From positions 133,409 to 197,408 of the forward strand of contig NZ_FOGO01000015.1 in the NCBI RefSeq assembly GCF_900111245.1: a stretch of 64,000 nucleotides of DNA, in the 5' to 3' direction. Origin of the DNA: Streptomyces qinglanensis (lineage in GTDB: Bacteria > Actinomycetota > Actinomycetes > Streptomycetales > Streptomycetaceae). How positions within the stretch are numbered: position 1 is the first letter of the stretch; each line of letters starts with the position of its first letter. The notes beneath the pieces were generated by a model. It saw only the letters and a list, made by a program, of their open reading frames with translations. It had not been told where the DNA came from and made no database searches. Positions 24,448 through 34,171 of the stretch are shown here, piece after piece. A program made the translations under genes and the position numbers.

Positions 24448-25244
24448 TGCTGCTCACCATCGACGTGGGCAACACCCACACCGTGCTGGGCCTGTTCGAC
24501 GGCGAGGAGATCGTCGAGCACTGGCGCATCTCGACCGAGGCGCGCCGGACGGCGGACGAGCTGGCCGTGCTGCTGAACGGGCTGATGGGGATGCACCCGC
24601 TGCTCGGCGAGGAGCTGGGCGACAACATCGAGGGCATCGCCATCTGTTCGACCGTCCCCTCCGTGCTGCACGAGCTGCGCGAGGTCACCCGGCGCTACTA
24701 CGGGGACATCCCGGCGGTGCTGGTGGAGCCCGGAGTCAAGACCGGCGTGCCGATCCTGATGGACAACCCGAAGGAGGTCGGGGCCGACCGGATCATCAAC
24801 GCGCTGGGGGCGGTCGAGCTGTACGGCGGGCCGTGCGTGGTGGTCGACTTCGGCACGGCCACCACGTTCGACGCGGTCTCGGCGCGCGGCGAGTACGTCG
24901 GCGGCGTCATCGCACCCGGTATCGAGATCTCGGTGGACGCGCTGGGCATGCGGGGCGCGCAGCTCCGCAAGATCGAGATCGCCCGGCCGCGCAGCGTGAT
25001 CGGCAAGAACACCGTCGAGGCGATGCAGGCGGGCATCGTCTACGGCTTCGCGGGCCAGGTGGACGGGGTCGTCAACCGGATGGCGGCGGAGCTGGCGGAC
25101 GATCCGCAGGACGTCACCGTCATCGCGACCGGCGGGCTCGCCCCGATGGTGCTGGGCGAGTCGACGGTGATCGACGAGCACGAGCCCTGGCTGACGCTGA
25201 TCGGCCTGCGACTGGTGTACGAGCGCAACGTCGAACGGGGCTGA
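24447..25244 (+). CDS. coaX: Type III pantothenate kinase
   Basis: Phosphorylates pantothenate, the first step of CoA synthesis, so this operon makes pantothenate (panC) and then commits it to CoA. The 265-aa protein shows the phosphate loop TIDVGNTHTVLGLF, the GADRIINALGAV segment, DFGTATTFDAVS with the catalytic Asp, YVGGVIAPGIEIS and the IATGGLAP motif. Its ATG shares one base with the nadC stop. Last gene of the operon; no obvious terminator was found in the 285 bp downstream. Confidence 0.96.
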   Translation: MLLTIDVGNTHTVLGLFDGEEIVEHWRISTEARRTADELAVLLNGLMGMHPLLGEELGDNIEGIAICSTVPSVLHELREVTRRYYGDIPAVLVEPGVKTGVPILMDNPKEVGADRIINALGAVELYGGPCVVVDFGTATTFDAVSARGEYVGGVIAPGIEISVDALGMRGAQLRKIEIARPRSVIGKNTVEAMQAGIVYGFAGQVDGVVNRMAAELADDPQDVTVIATGGLAPMVLGESTVIDEHEPWLTLIGLRLVYERNVERG

Positions 25245-25347
25245 GGCAGCTCCCCGCCGCCCGGCGGGCGGCTCGCGCGGACTCCGCGCGTCGGGCGCAC
25301 GCCCTGGGACGCCCGCGACGCCTCTTCGCGCCGTGTGCGCCCGTTCA

Positions 25348-25415
25348 CGGTGTCCGCGGGGTACGGGTCGCTCCGGTGTCCGCATACGGCCCGTTCCGGT
25401 GTCCGCGGGGTACGG
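25348..25415 (+). repeat. Three copies of a CGGTGTCCGC repeat after coaX
   Basis: CGGTGTCCGCGGGGTACGG occurs at 25348 and again near 25397, with a shorter CCGGTGTCCGCATACGG copy between at 25373. It lies in the 285-bp gap between coaX and the next gene; nothing else is recognisable there apart from a candidate -10 at its right end. Confidence 0.6.
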
Positions 25416-25529
25416 CCCTCGGGAGCGACGGGCGCGCCACGCGGTGGACGGGCCCCGGGCGGGTGGGCGCGCCACGCCGTAAATCAGGCAATACGTACAT
25501 TTGGCTCGCCCGCCCTCTATCGTCGCCGC

Positions 25530-26309
25530 ATGCCCACGCCATACGGTTCCCGAGGCGGCGTGGCGTTCGGCCCGCACGAGCTGCGTGTGCTCGGCGGCGC
25601 TCTCGCCATCGCCCTCCAGTCCGACCCCGCGCCCGAGCGGGTCCAGGAGTACCTGCGGCTCGTCCGGGCCGTGGACGAGGCGATCGGTGAGGGCGCACGG
25701 CTGCGCTCCTTCGTACGCGCCGACCTCGCCCGCCACCGTGCGGCACTGCCCGGCGCCGCGGCGGGCTACCTGGAGCAGCTCGCGGACGCCCTCGCCGCCG
25801 GGTACCTCCCCGTCCCCGCCGACCTCGCCGCGCTCCGCGCGCTGTGCGCCCAGCCGGTGGGCCCGCGCGAGGCCGCCCGCCGCACGGGCCTGCTGCGGCG
25901 TGCCGAGGAGGCCCGTGTCCCCCGGCTGCCCCGTCCGCAGGACGGCCGCCGGGTGTCCCGCGTGCCCGCCGTACGGGCGGCCGGGCAGGCCGGGCAGGCA
26001 GGACAGGAGGACGGCGACGGGCCGGAGCCGGCGCCCAGGCGGCCGGGGAAACCCTCGCCCGGCCCGGCCGAGCCCGCTCCCGCCGAGCGCCCCGCCACCC
26101 CCTCGCGGCCCGTGCCCACCCCCGCCGAGGTCTTTCCGCCCCGGCGCCGGACCCCGCCCGCGCCGCCGCCCCCGAGCGAGCCGTCCGCGGAGCCGGGCGC
26201 CGAGCCGGACGCGGAGCCGGACACCGAGCAGGGGCTCGCCGGGGAGCAGGGGCTCGTCGGGGGCCGCCCGCCGCGGGCCCTCCTGGCGCCGCGCGCCGTC
26301 CCTGTGTGA
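25530..26309 (+). CDS. Hypothetical protein, helical N-terminus with Pro-rich tail
   Basis: A 259-aa soluble protein. Residues 1-110 look ordered and helical: GVAFGPHELRVLGGALAIALQSDPAPERVQEYLRLVRAVDEAI, then LRSFVRADLARHRAALPGAAAGYLEQLADAL. A further basic segment follows, and the last ~110 residues are low-complexity Pro/Glu/Ala. No signal peptide or membrane helix. ATG lies 6 nt after TATCGT (25518-25523) with no Shine-Dalgarno, consistent with a leaderless mRNA. Family not recognised. Confidence 0.65.
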   Translation: MPTPYGSRGGVAFGPHELRVLGGALAIALQSDPAPERVQEYLRLVRAVDEAIGEGARLRSFVRADLARHRAALPGAAAGYLEQLADALAAGYLPVPADLAALRALCAQPVGPREAARRTGLLRRAEEARVPRLPRPQDGRRVSRVPAVRAAGQAGQAGQEDGDGPEPAPRRPGKPSPGPAEPAPAERPATPSRPVPTPAEVFPPRRRTPPAPPPPSEPSAEPGAEPDAEPDTEQGLAGEQGLVGGRPPRALLAPRAVPV

Positions 26310-26433
26310 CGCGGCACGTGCCGGTGGTCCCGCGACGGCGGAGTGCCTCCGCCCCGCCGTCGCGCGGCCCTGCCGGTCCGGCCGCGGGGGGCGGCGTTAC
26401 CCTGGGGGCTCTGTTCACCGAGGAGGCCCTGTC

Positions 26434-26607
26434 ATGGACTACGTCGCCGCACTGACCCCGCCGCTCGTGATGGCGGTGGCCTTCACGGCGCTCATCGTGA
26501 CGATCGTCAAGACCCAGGGTGGCGCGAACAAGGCGAAGGAGGACGGCATCGTGGACGCCGCCGCCGCCGCGCGCGCCGAGGCCGCAGGGCAGCAGCGCCG
26601 GAGCTGA
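26434..26607 (+). CDS. Small single-pass membrane protein
   Basis: A 57-aa protein: a short N-terminus, one membrane helix (LTPPLVMAVAFTALIVTIVK), then a charged and Ala-rich cytoplasmic tail (QGGANKAKEDGIVDAAAAARAEAAGQQRRS). An ideal AGGAGG sits 7 nt before the ATG, one of the best ribosome-binding sites in the window, which argues strongly that it is translated. Function unknown. It lies just upstream of the BlaI-type regulator. Confidence 0.7.
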   Translation: MDYVAALTPPLVMAVAFTALIVTIVKTQGGANKAKEDGIVDAAAAARAEAAGQQRRS

Positions 26608-26734
26608 GCCCTCCCCGGCGCCTGCCGCGCCGCGGATCCCCCGGACTCCGGACCACCCCCGGACCACCCCGGTGCACCCCGCCCACTGTCCGGGTAATTT
26701 CCTCGATTCGGACATTTTCCACTATTGTTCTTCT

Positions 26735-27145
26735 GTGCCGAGGCCATTGGGAGAGCTGGAAGACGCCGTGATGACCCGGGTGTGGCGCTGGAACCGCCCG
26801 GTCACCGTGCGGGAAGTCCTCGAAGATCTCCAGAAGGAACGCACCGTCGCGTACACGACGGTGATGACCGTAATGGACAACCTGCGCCAGAAGGGCTGGC
26901 TGCGCCGGGATCAAGAAGGCCGCGCCTATCGTTATGCAGCCGTCTCCACCCGGGCCGCATACTCGGCCGCTCTCATGCATGAGGCGTGGTCGGCCAGTGA
27001 CAACCCCGCCGCCGCTCTCGTCGACTTCTTCGGGATGATGTCCCCGGAACAGGCCGAAGTGTTGCGGACCGCCTTGCGAGTCGCACATCTGAACGGTGTC
27101 CATCTCGATCCCCCCGCTGCGGGCGGCGAGACCGAGGGTCGATAG
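26735..27145 (+). CDS. BlaI/MecI/CopY-family transcriptional repressor
   Basis: A 136-aa winged-helix repressor. The opening VPRPLGELEDAVMTRVWRWNRPVTVREVLEDL, the recognition region TVAYTTVMTVMDNLRQKGWL and the wing RAYRYAAVSTRAAY match BlaI/MecI. Those proteins are released by a sensor protease (BlaR/MecR, M56), but no M56 gene is adjacent. GTG start, 6 nt after TATTGT (26723-26728) and without a ribosome-binding site, so the transcript is probably leaderless. Target genes are unknown; the neighbouring small membrane protein and GNAT gene are candidates. Confidence 0.87.
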   Translation: MPRPLGELEDAVMTRVWRWNRPVTVREVLEDLQKERTVAYTTVMTVMDNLRQKGWLRRDQEGRAYRYAAVSTRAAYSAALMHEAWSASDNPAAALVDFFGMMSPEQAEVLRTALRVAHLNGVHLDPPAAGGETEGR

Positions 27146-27154
27146 CGTCCGTTC

Positions 27155-27679
27155 ATGACAGAACGCGCACCGCTATCCGAGATCACCATCCGCAGGGCCC
27201 GCACGGCCGATGTCCCGGCGGTGCGCCAACTGCTCGACGCCTACTCGCGCGACCGCATCCTGCTCGACAAAGCCACCGTGACCCTTTACGAGGACATCCA
27301 GGAGTTCTGGGTGGCGGAACGGGACGCGGACGCGGAAGTCGTGGGCTGCGGCGCGCTGCACGTCATGTGGGAAGACCTCGCGGAGGTCCGGACTCTGGCC
27401 GTGGACCGTTCCCGGCGCGGAACCGGCGTCGGACATCTGCTGCTGGAGAAGCTCCTGCGCACCGCCCGCTGGATCGGGGTGCGGCGCATTTTCTGCCTCA
27501 CCTTCGAAGTCGAGTTCTTCGCCAAGCACGGCTTCACGGAGATCGGCGAGACCCCGGTGGACGGGGATGTCTACAGCGAGCTGCTGCGTTCCCCCGACGA
27601 GGGCGTGGCCGAGTTCCTCGGTCTCGAACGGGTGAAGCCCAACACCCTGGGCAACAGCCGGATGCTGCTGCATCTGTGA
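27155..27679 (+). CDS. GNAT N-acetyltransferase, ArgA-like short amino-acid acetyltransferase
   Basis: A 174-aa acetyltransferase. N-terminal EITIRRARTADVPAVRQLLDAYSRDRILL, the acetyl-CoA loop in VRTLAVDRSRRGTGVGHLLLEKLL (R/Q-x-x-G-x-G/A), and the IFCLTFEVEFFAKHGFTEIG strand are visible. The whole resembles the stand-alone actinobacterial glutamate N-acetyltransferase (ArgA-like) of arginine synthesis. It starts 9 bp after the BlaI-type gene, so the two are probably cotranscribed. Substrate is inferred, not shown. Confidence 0.82.
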   Translation: MTERAPLSEITIRRARTADVPAVRQLLDAYSRDRILLDKATVTLYEDIQEFWVAERDADAEVVGCGALHVMWEDLAEVRTLAVDRSRRGTGVGHLLLEKLLRTARWIGVRRIFCLTFEVEFFAKHGFTEIGETPVDGDVYSELLRSPDEGVAEFLGLERVKPNTLGNSRMLLHL

Positions 27680-27783
27680 GCCGGGGGCGAAGCCCCGCCA
27701 CTATGTCCGAAAGATCCCGCCAATCCCAGCGGAGCCGCCGGGCAAACTCGGCACAGGGTTTGTGTTTCCCGGAGAAAAGCGGT

Positions 27784-27811
27784 TTGCTTTCCACGTCGGT
27801 ATCTGTAATCC
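27784..27811 (+). promoter_or_regulatory. Candidate lsr2 promoter
   Basis: TTGCTT (27784-27789), 16-bp spacer, TAATCC (27806-27811), about 28 bp before the lsr2 start, in an unusually A/T-rich patch for this genome (27758-27826). Confidence 0.4.
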
Positions 27812-27838
27812 GTTATCCAGGACGAATGGGAGTAGCAG

Positions 27839-28177
27839 GTGGCACAGAAGGTTCAGGTTCTTCTTGTCGACGACCTCGAGGGCGGCGAGGCGGACGAGAC
27901 GGTGACGTTCGCGCTGGACGGTAAGTCCTACGAGATCGACCTCACGACCGCTAATGCGGACAAGCTCCGATCCGCTCTGGAGCCCTATCTGAAGGGTGGC
28001 CGGCGCACCGGCGGCCGTTCCTCGCGCGGAAAGGGGGGCCGCTCGGGATCGGGTTCCAGCAGCAGCCAGGACACCGCGAAGATCCGCGCGTGGGCCAAGG
28101 AGCAGGGTTACGAGGTCAATGACCGCGGGCGCGTTCCGGCCAGCATTCGCGAGGCGTACGAGAAGGCCAACGGCTGA
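27839..28177 (+). CDS. lsr2: Nucleoid-associated xenogeneic silencer Lsr2
   Basis: A 112-aa DNA-bridging protein that binds A/T-rich DNA and silences acquired genes in actinobacteria. The N-terminal oligomerisation domain reads AQKVQVLLVDDLEGGEADETVTF...KSYEIDL. A basic Gly/Ser-rich linker (RRTGGRSSRGKGG) and the C-terminal domain KIRAWAKEQGYEVNDRGRVPASI follow, the latter carrying the AT-hook-like RGR. GTG start with GGGAG 6 nt upstream. Followed by two hairpins; clpC lies 600 bp downstream. Confidence 0.95.
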   Translation: MAQKVQVLLVDDLEGGEADETVTFALDGKSYEIDLTTANADKLRSALEPYLKGGRRTGGRSSRGKGGRSGSGSSSSQDTAKIRAWAKEQGYEVNDRGRVPASIREAYEKANG

Positions 28178-28227
28178 CGCGTTCCGGCTCACGGGCCGAC
28201 CCTGACCCCGATGGCCGTCCCGGTTCG

Positions 28228-28278
28228 GGAGGCCCCCTCGCGGCGGCCTCCCCAGGGGCCGGCCGACCTCCGGTCGGC
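28228..28278 (+). terminator. Double hairpin after lsr2
   Basis: GGGAGGCC (28228-28235) pairs with GGCCTCCC (28246-28253), and GCCGACC-TCC-GGTCGGC forms a second stem at 28262-28278. Together they likely terminate lsr2 transcription. No T-tract. Confidence 0.5.
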
Positions 28279-28373
28279 AGGTCCCGTCGCGCACCGGTCC
28301 CGTCACGCGCTGCTGTGCCGCGTCACCCGGTGTGCCCGCTCTCTTACGGTGTCCACGGAAAGGGCACCCGCCT

Positions 28374-28387
28374 GTTCGCCCTCAGCG
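28374..28387 (+). promoter_or_regulatory. ClgR-type box 1 upstream of clpC
   Basis: GTTCGC-CCTCA-GCG is an exact fit to the GTTCGC-N5-GCG motif known for the protease-gene activator ClgR in Streptomyces. About 400 bp before clpC. Confidence 0.55.
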
Positions 28388-28540
28388 GATGCGGGGTGCC
28401 GTATCCGGCGGAAGCCGCATGGATTGTCACACCGAGCGGGTAAGAAGGCTCTGACAGCCAGGAAGCCCCAGGTGGCGGCGGCGGATCGGGGGTGCTGAGT
28501 GACAGGTGCCACCGCACGGCCAGGGTGCCGGTGCGGAGGT

Positions 28541-28554
28541 GTTCGCCTTCGGCG
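28541..28554 (+). promoter_or_regulatory. ClgR-type box 2 upstream of clpC
   Basis: GTTCGC-CTTCG-GCG, a second exact match to GTTCGC-N5-GCG. It ends 31 bp before the putative SigR-type -35 element, a normal position for an activator site. Confidence 0.65.
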
Positions 28555-28585
28555 TAGTGGATCCAGGTGAATACGCCTGGCCTGC

Positions 28586-28612
28586 GGGAACATCGTCTCG
28601 CACCATCGGGTT
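28586..28612 (+). promoter_or_regulatory. SigR-type promoter for clpC
   Basis: GGGAAC (28586-28591), 18-bp spacer, GTT (28610-28612) fits the GGAA(T/C)-N18/19-GTT pattern of the thiol-stress sigma factor SigR. It would give a leader of roughly 160 nt before the clpC ATG. Confidence 0.6.
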
Positions 28613-28776
28613 GGAACTGGTGTCGGCTGTCCGGGCAGGAGGCGCATGATCGACCGGGTCGACCGGGCCGCAGTCGGCAGTTGGAATGAGCGGTCCCCCG
28701 TTGCGGGACTAAGCTGCGGAAGGACAGCGAGGGGAGCGTCCCCTCACTGCCTGACCGCTCTGAGGAGCGATTAACG

Positions 28777-31302
<2,526 letters not shown>

Positions 31303-31334
31303 CGCCCGCAGGGCACGCACGCCGGATCATCCGA

Positions 31335-31367
31335 GTGGGGACCGACCCGTCACGGGTCGGTCCCCAC
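31335..31367. terminator. Strong terminator after clpC
   Basis: A perfect 15-bp stem, GTGGGGACCGACCCG with TCA loop and its complement, between clpC and the convergent NACHT gene. Symmetric, so it may act in both directions. Confidence 0.85.
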
Positions 31368-31437
31368 CGGCGTTCCGGCCCGGCGCTCCGGCCGTCCGCC
31401 GACGGGGCGCCCCGGACCGCCCAGGACCCCAGCACCT

Positions 31438-34014
31438 TCAGGACAGGATGCGGATGCCGTCGGGCACTCCGCTCACCCGGGGCAGCCGCGGATTGACGCG
31501 GAGGGTCGTCAGGTGCGGGAAGGCCGCGAGCCACCCCATCGGCACCCCCAGGTCGTAGGCGAGCCACAGATGGGTGAGCTGCTCGTGGGCGAGCCCCTCC
31601 AGCAGCTCGTCGGGGGTGAACGGCCCGACGATCTGCACCCGCGCCCGCCCGCCCAGCTTCCGCAGCGCGGCCAGCTCGAAGCGGTCGGAGACCGGGAAGT
31701 ACAGCCCCTCCGGGTCCAGGTGCGCGATGATCTCCTCGGCGTACCGGTCGGTGTCGAAGTTCCGCCATCCGCGGGCCAGCTCGGCCCGCAGCTCCAACGA
31801 GGCCCGGTTCCGCAGTCGGGCGAGGTAGTGGATGGCCGCGTCGTCGTTGATCCGGGTGGTGGTCACGGCGAGCCGGTGCGCCTCCCGGTCCGGGACGGTG
31901 CCGGGGTCCGGCAGCATCTCCAGCACGATGGGCCCCACCCACCCCAGGCTGCGGGCGCCCTCCAGAGTGGTGGGCCGCACCATGTTGCGGGTCTCCCGGC
32001 GGATGCGGGCGTGGGTCTCCGGGTCGAGCTCCGTCACATGCTCCAGACAGGCCGCCGCCAGCAGCCGCCGCCGGTTGCGCTGCATGCCCTTGCGGCCGGG
32101 CGCCAGCAGCCCGCCCAGCAGCCGCGCGCACTCCGCGGGCCGGGAGTGCGCGACGGCCATCCGGATGACCTCCTCCCACTCGGACTCGTGCGCGTGGTCG
32201 AGCAGCATGTCGAACGCGCCCTGCTCGACGGACTCCTTGGCGGCGAGGTAGTCCTGCACGGTGCGGTGGACGAACTCGACCGAGTGGTCCGACTGTTCGC
32301 GCAGCAGACCGGTACGCAGCAGCAGGTGGTTGAAGATGTCCTCGGGCTGTCCCTGGCCGGAGGTGGAGGGGATGGCGGGAAGCTGGCGGGCGATCTCCTC
32401 CAGCGCCTCCTCCATGGTCAGTTCGGCCCGTCGGGCGACCAGCATCCGGTAGGCGAGCTTGCGCAGCAGCCGCTCGCGGGCGCCGCGCCGCAGCTTCACG
32501 GCGTCGGCGTACAGGACGCGCCGTTCGGGGTCGCGGCGCTGCAGGAGCATCTCCATCGCGGCCTCGTACAGCTCCTTGCGCCCCTGCGGCAGCGAGCCGG
32601 ACCGGTCCCGGTTGAGGGCGCAGATCAGCCCGCACATCAGCGGGTTGGTCGCCAGGCCGCGCAGTTCGCGGTAGAGCGGGATGGAGGACAGGAGCTGATC
32701 GCGGTAGTCGGCCAGCCGCTGGTGGTCCTTGCCCTCGTCGACGGCGGCCGCCGTGTGCCAGGCGGTGATGAAGGCGGCCACCTGGTCGCGGCTCATGGGC
32801 GCCAGCGCCAGCTCGTCGAAGCCCTCGTCGGCCAGCCAGTTCGCCTCCACGGCCGAGGGGCGCGCGGTCACCAGGCAGAAGTTGCCCGAGTAGATCCGCA
32901 TCAGGCGGCGCAGTTGGTGCCGCAGTGCGGCCCGCTCGGACTCGGGCACCTCGTCGATGCCGTCGACCAGCAGCAGCCCCCGCTCCTCGGTGAGGACCCG
33001 GGCCACCCAGCCGTCGGGCGCCTCGTCGGCCAGCGGATGGCGTACGGCCCGCAGGAAGTCCTCCGGGGAGGGGAACCCCTCGCGGGCGAACCGGCGCACC
33101 GGCAGCACCAGTGGTATCCGGCCGCGCAGCGAGGCCAGTTCGGGCGGCAGCTCGTCGCGTGCCGCGGAGACGGCCAGCCACTGCACGAGCGTCGTCTTGC
33201 CGGATCCGGCCACACCGCGCAGCAGCACCCGTTCGTGGCCGCCCAGCGCGCGGTCGGCGGGGAGCACCGGCTCGCCGCTGCCCCCGTCCTCCTCGCGCCG
33301 CTCCGGATTGTCGAACTCGGCGCTGAGGCTCAGATAGGTGGCGTCCAGCGACCAGTTGTCCGGGGTGTTGGGGTTGGGCAGATCGATGCCGTAGATGGTC
33401 ACCCGGTTGTACTGCTCGGCAATGGAACGGGCGTAGCGGGCCTCGAACTCGGCGTCCACGGCGGAGGGCTCCGGTCGGCCCCGTACGGCCTCCACATCGT
33501 TCAAGTCGATCAACTGGCGGATCCGGTGGGCGCGTTCCGGCATGCGGTCGGCGAGGACGGGCGAGCGGCGGATGAGATGGTGCAGCAGGTGCAGGCAGAC
33601 GGTGACCAGGAGCCGGTCGTGGAACCAGGCCGCGTCCGTGGACAGCTCGCGGTCCGCGCCCGGGAGCGCGGAGCGCAGCTTGCGGGCGAAGTCCTGCGGC
33701 CCCAGCCGTACCGCCTGCTCATCGGTGGTGTCGAGCTCCCCGGTGATCCACAGGGTGCGGGCGAGTATCGCGGCGACGGGTCCCTCGTCCGGATGCGGCA
33801 GCCGGTGGGCGGGTGCGGCGAGGCCCACCAGATCCCGGGCGAGCGAGAGCAGCGACTCGTAGGACAGCGGCGGGTTCTCGCCGCGGAAGGAGACGAGCCG
33901 TGCCAGCAGCTCCCCCTCGGACTGGGCCTGGTCGGGCGTGGACTCGACGGGGAGCAGGAGTTGGCTGACATGCGGATCGGCGACGGTCGAGGCGAGTCGG
34001 ACGGCTGGGTCCAT
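31438..34014 (-). CDS. NACHT-domain STAND NTPase (shorter paralogue)
   Basis: An 858-aa signal-transducing NTPase. Residues 1-~200 form a helical N-terminal domain of unknown role (includes LLVTVCLHLLHHLIRRSPVLADRM). A linker with RVTIYGIDLPNPN and DATYLSLSAEF leads into the NACHT module: Walker A GVAGSGKTT (267-275), Walker B GLLLVDGIDEVPES (346-359) and sensor LVTARPSAV. The winged-helix and helical part (LATNPLMCGLICAL, FVHRTVQDYLAA) follows, then helical repeats and a short leucine-rich-like end (LTHLWLAYDLGVPMGWLAAF). No transmembrane segment or recognisable nuclease or protease domain. Paralogous to the next gene; possible promoter 34130-34159. Confidence 0.87.
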   Translation of the reverse strand: MDPAVRLASTVADPHVSQLLLPVESTPDQAQSEGELLARLVSFRGENPPLSYESLLSLARDLVGLAAPAHRLPHPDEGPVAAILARTLWITGELDTTDEQAVRLGPQDFARKLRSALPGADRELSTDAAWFHDRLLVTVCLHLLHHLIRRSPVLADRMPERAHRIRQLIDLNDVEAVRGRPEPSAVDAEFEARYARSIAEQYNRVTIYGIDLPNPNTPDNWSLDATYLSLSAEFDNPERREEDGGSGEPVLPADRALGGHERVLLRGVAGSGKTTLVQWLAVSAARDELPPELASLRGRIPLVLPVRRFAREGFPSPEDFLRAVRHPLADEAPDGWVARVLTEERGLLLVDGIDEVPESERAALRHQLRRLMRIYSGNFCLVTARPSAVEANWLADEGFDELALAPMSRDQVAAFITAWHTAAAVDEGKDHQRLADYRDQLLSSIPLYRELRGLATNPLMCGLICALNRDRSGSLPQGRKELYEAAMEMLLQRRDPERRVLYADAVKLRRGARERLLRKLAYRMLVARRAELTMEEALEEIARQLPAIPSTSGQGQPEDIFNHLLLRTGLLREQSDHSVEFVHRTVQDYLAAKESVEQGAFDMLLDHAHESEWEEVIRMAVAHSRPAECARLLGGLLAPGRKGMQRNRRRLLAAACLEHVTELDPETHARIRRETRNMVRPTTLEGARSLGWVGPIVLEMLPDPGTVPDREAHRLAVTTTRINDDAAIHYLARLRNRASLELRAELARGWRNFDTDRYAEEIIAHLDPEGLYFPVSDRFELAALRKLGGRARVQIVGPFTPDELLEGLAHEQLTHLWLAYDLGVPMGWLAAFPHLTTLRVNPRLPRVSGVPDGIRILS

Positions 34015-34129
34015 GGATGAGGGCTCCCTGACGGGGGCGGTGCGGGGCGGGTGTGTGGCGTGGGGTGATGGGCGAGGTGGCGGTTCCCGGATCGGCTGCT
34101 GGTGGTCGTCTGTTGACTGGTTGATGACC

Positions 34130-34159
34130 AGCGTAGGCCGTCCGTGTGGTGCCGGTCAC
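34130..34159 (-). promoter_or_regulatory. Candidate promoter for the shorter NACHT gene
   Basis: On the minus strand GTGACC (34159-34154), 18-bp spacer, TACGCT (34135-34130), in the 157-bp gap between the two NACHT genes. Suggests the downstream paralogue can be expressed on its own. Confidence 0.4.
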
Positions 34160-34171
34160 CCTGCGTTCGCG

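Noticed and set aside
28178..28776. Possible small gene or tRNA in the 599-bp gap before clpC
   Set aside because: No cloverleaf was found and the short open frames lack ribosome-binding sites; the gap is better explained by terminators, regulatory boxes and a promoter.
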